This document shows, piece after piece, positions 10,417 through 10,741 of a stretch of DNA of 10,741 nt. The stretch comes from CAYUUW01 sp964448005. GTDB lineage: Bacteria > Patescibacteriota > Gracilibacteria > UM-FILTER-43-11. The first letter of the stretch is position 1; every line of letters begins with the position of its first letter. Position numbers and translations under genes: made by a program. The stretch lies in NCBI GenBank assembly GCA_964448005.1, contig CAYUUW010000044.1, positions 1 through 10,741 on the forward strand. The letters run 5' to 3'. The notes beneath the pieces are model-generated. The model worked only from the letters and a program-made list of their open reading frames with translations, made no database searches and had not been told where the DNA came from.

Positions 10417-10741
10417 CTATGGCATTGAATCCAAAAACTTCTCCGCCGCCTTCCTGACCCGATCGAGCAGGACCCCGTTCATCACATTCGCCAGCTTCAG
10501 ATCCGGCAAGCCTGATTGGCGCACCCCGTAGACCTCGCCGGGGCCACGCAGGCGCATGTCGATTTCGGCCAGCTGGAAGCCGTCGCTGTGATCGACCATG
10601 GCTTTGAGCCGAGTCATGGCCGTTTCGGATTCGGATTCGGTGCACAGAAAGCAGTAGGACTGGATCTGGCCCCCCCCCCCCCCCCCCCCGGAACGGTGGC
10701 ACCGCGGAAAGCCCAAACCCTCCCCGCCCTCGGTCAGGATC
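10417..10741 (-). CDS. recG: ATP-dependent DNA helicase RecG, C-terminal end (partial, damaged at the window edge)
   Basis: RecG remodels stalled replication forks and branched DNA. Only the C-terminus is present: QSYCFLCTESESETAMTRL, MVDHSDGFQLAEIDMRLRGPG, EVYGVRQSGLPDLKLANV, then VLLDRVRKAAEK and stop TAG at 10417. The region that should hold helicase motif VI (QLRGRVGR in the family) is replaced by a 20-base G run (minus strand), read as seven glycines. Upstream of it the reading is split: one frame gives ILTEG, another GFGLSA and FRG, both pieces of the expected ILTEAERFGLSALHQLRG. That pattern suggests sequencing or assembly errors rather than a real mutation. The C-terminus is also short (FLDSMP after the last conserved block), because the original tail seems displaced to 9030-9134. 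Confidence 0.9.
   Translation of the reverse strand, partial: ILTEGGEGLGFPRCHRSGGGGGGGQIQSYCFLCTESESETAMTRLKAMVDHSDGFQLAEIDMRLRGPGEVYGVRQSGLPDLKLANVMNGVLLDRVRKAAEKFLDSMP
10438..10468 (-). repeat. 31-bp direct repeat of recG coding DNA, right copy
   Basis: Codes for the LDRVRKAAEK block in the live recG gene. Paired with 9090-9120; the three base differences leave the protein unchanged (GTC/GTG, AGG/CGA). Confidence 0.75.
10670..10689. repeat. Poly-C tract of 20 bases in recG, probable artefact
   Basis: Twenty consecutive C on the plus strand in place of the most conserved arginine-containing helicase motif. It is most likely an error in a G-rich region or at a contig end. Confidence 0.75.

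Noticed and set aside
1..10741. CRISPR array
   Set aside because: No series of regularly spaced identical repeats; the only direct repeats are the queA leader pair and the recG pair.

Overview
This looks like a scaffold from a metagenome assembly. It has a 10-base N gap inside a gene (7901-7910), and its right end runs into a 20-base poly-C tract followed by garbled coding sequence. The host is a bacterium: bacterial tRNA-Leu, bacterial-type L25, QueA, HolB and RecG, TGA/TAA/TAG all used as stops, so the standard code. Core genes are fairly G+C-rich, while several accessory stretches are clearly more A+T-rich. Most genes lack a Shine-Dalgarno sequence and instead have short A-rich leaders. 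Several promoters share an extended -10 of the form TGATAGAAT. The family of the 3456-4052 membrane protein suggests a candidate-phylum (Patescibacteria-like) lineage, but I hold that only weakly.

Layout. 1-501: the N-terminal part of holB (DNA polymerase III delta'), minus strand, cut by the window edge. 519-704: a promoter and a class II tRNA-Leu(UAA) with encoded CCA. 785-1988: a two-CBS-domain protein and ribosomal protein L25 (rplY/ctc), closed by a strong terminator. 2068-3144: queA (queuosine synthesis) from a TTG start, with a 21-residue in-frame insertion built around a perfect 18-bp palindrome. 3145-3455: no gene, but a near-consensus promoter and a highly structured leader RNA that runs into the 7-TM membrane protein gene (3456-4052, terminator behind it). 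4143-4776: a HepT/MntA (HEPN/MNT) toxin-antitoxin pair on the minus strand with its own promoter. 4954-6867: a full-length single-chain transketolase. 6868-7485: an A+T-richer island with two small unknown ORFs. 7514-8238: a LOG-family Rossmann-fold protein interrupted by the N gap. 8239-9207: about 1 kb without a convincing gene, holding a terminator oriented for the minus strand, an 87-nt imperfect palindrome with 12-bp inverted termini, and a 17-bp perfect hairpin. 9208-10296: an unknown 362-aa protein. 10417-10741: the C-terminal end of recG, minus strand.

Two points stand out. First, the 362-aa protein has a mirror-image A-B-B'-A' domain order: two related terminal modules enclose two related central modules, with an Arg/Gly-rich linker. 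I do not recognise the family. Second, this gene and its consensus promoter lie between two copies of a 31-bp stretch of recG coding sequence (10438-10468 in the live gene; 9090-9120 in a displaced recG tail). The copies differ at three bases, all synonymous. This is what one expects when a small element inserts at the 3' end of recG and supplies a replacement C-terminus. The structured RNA leader upstream of the membrane protein is the other candidate for an undescribed system.
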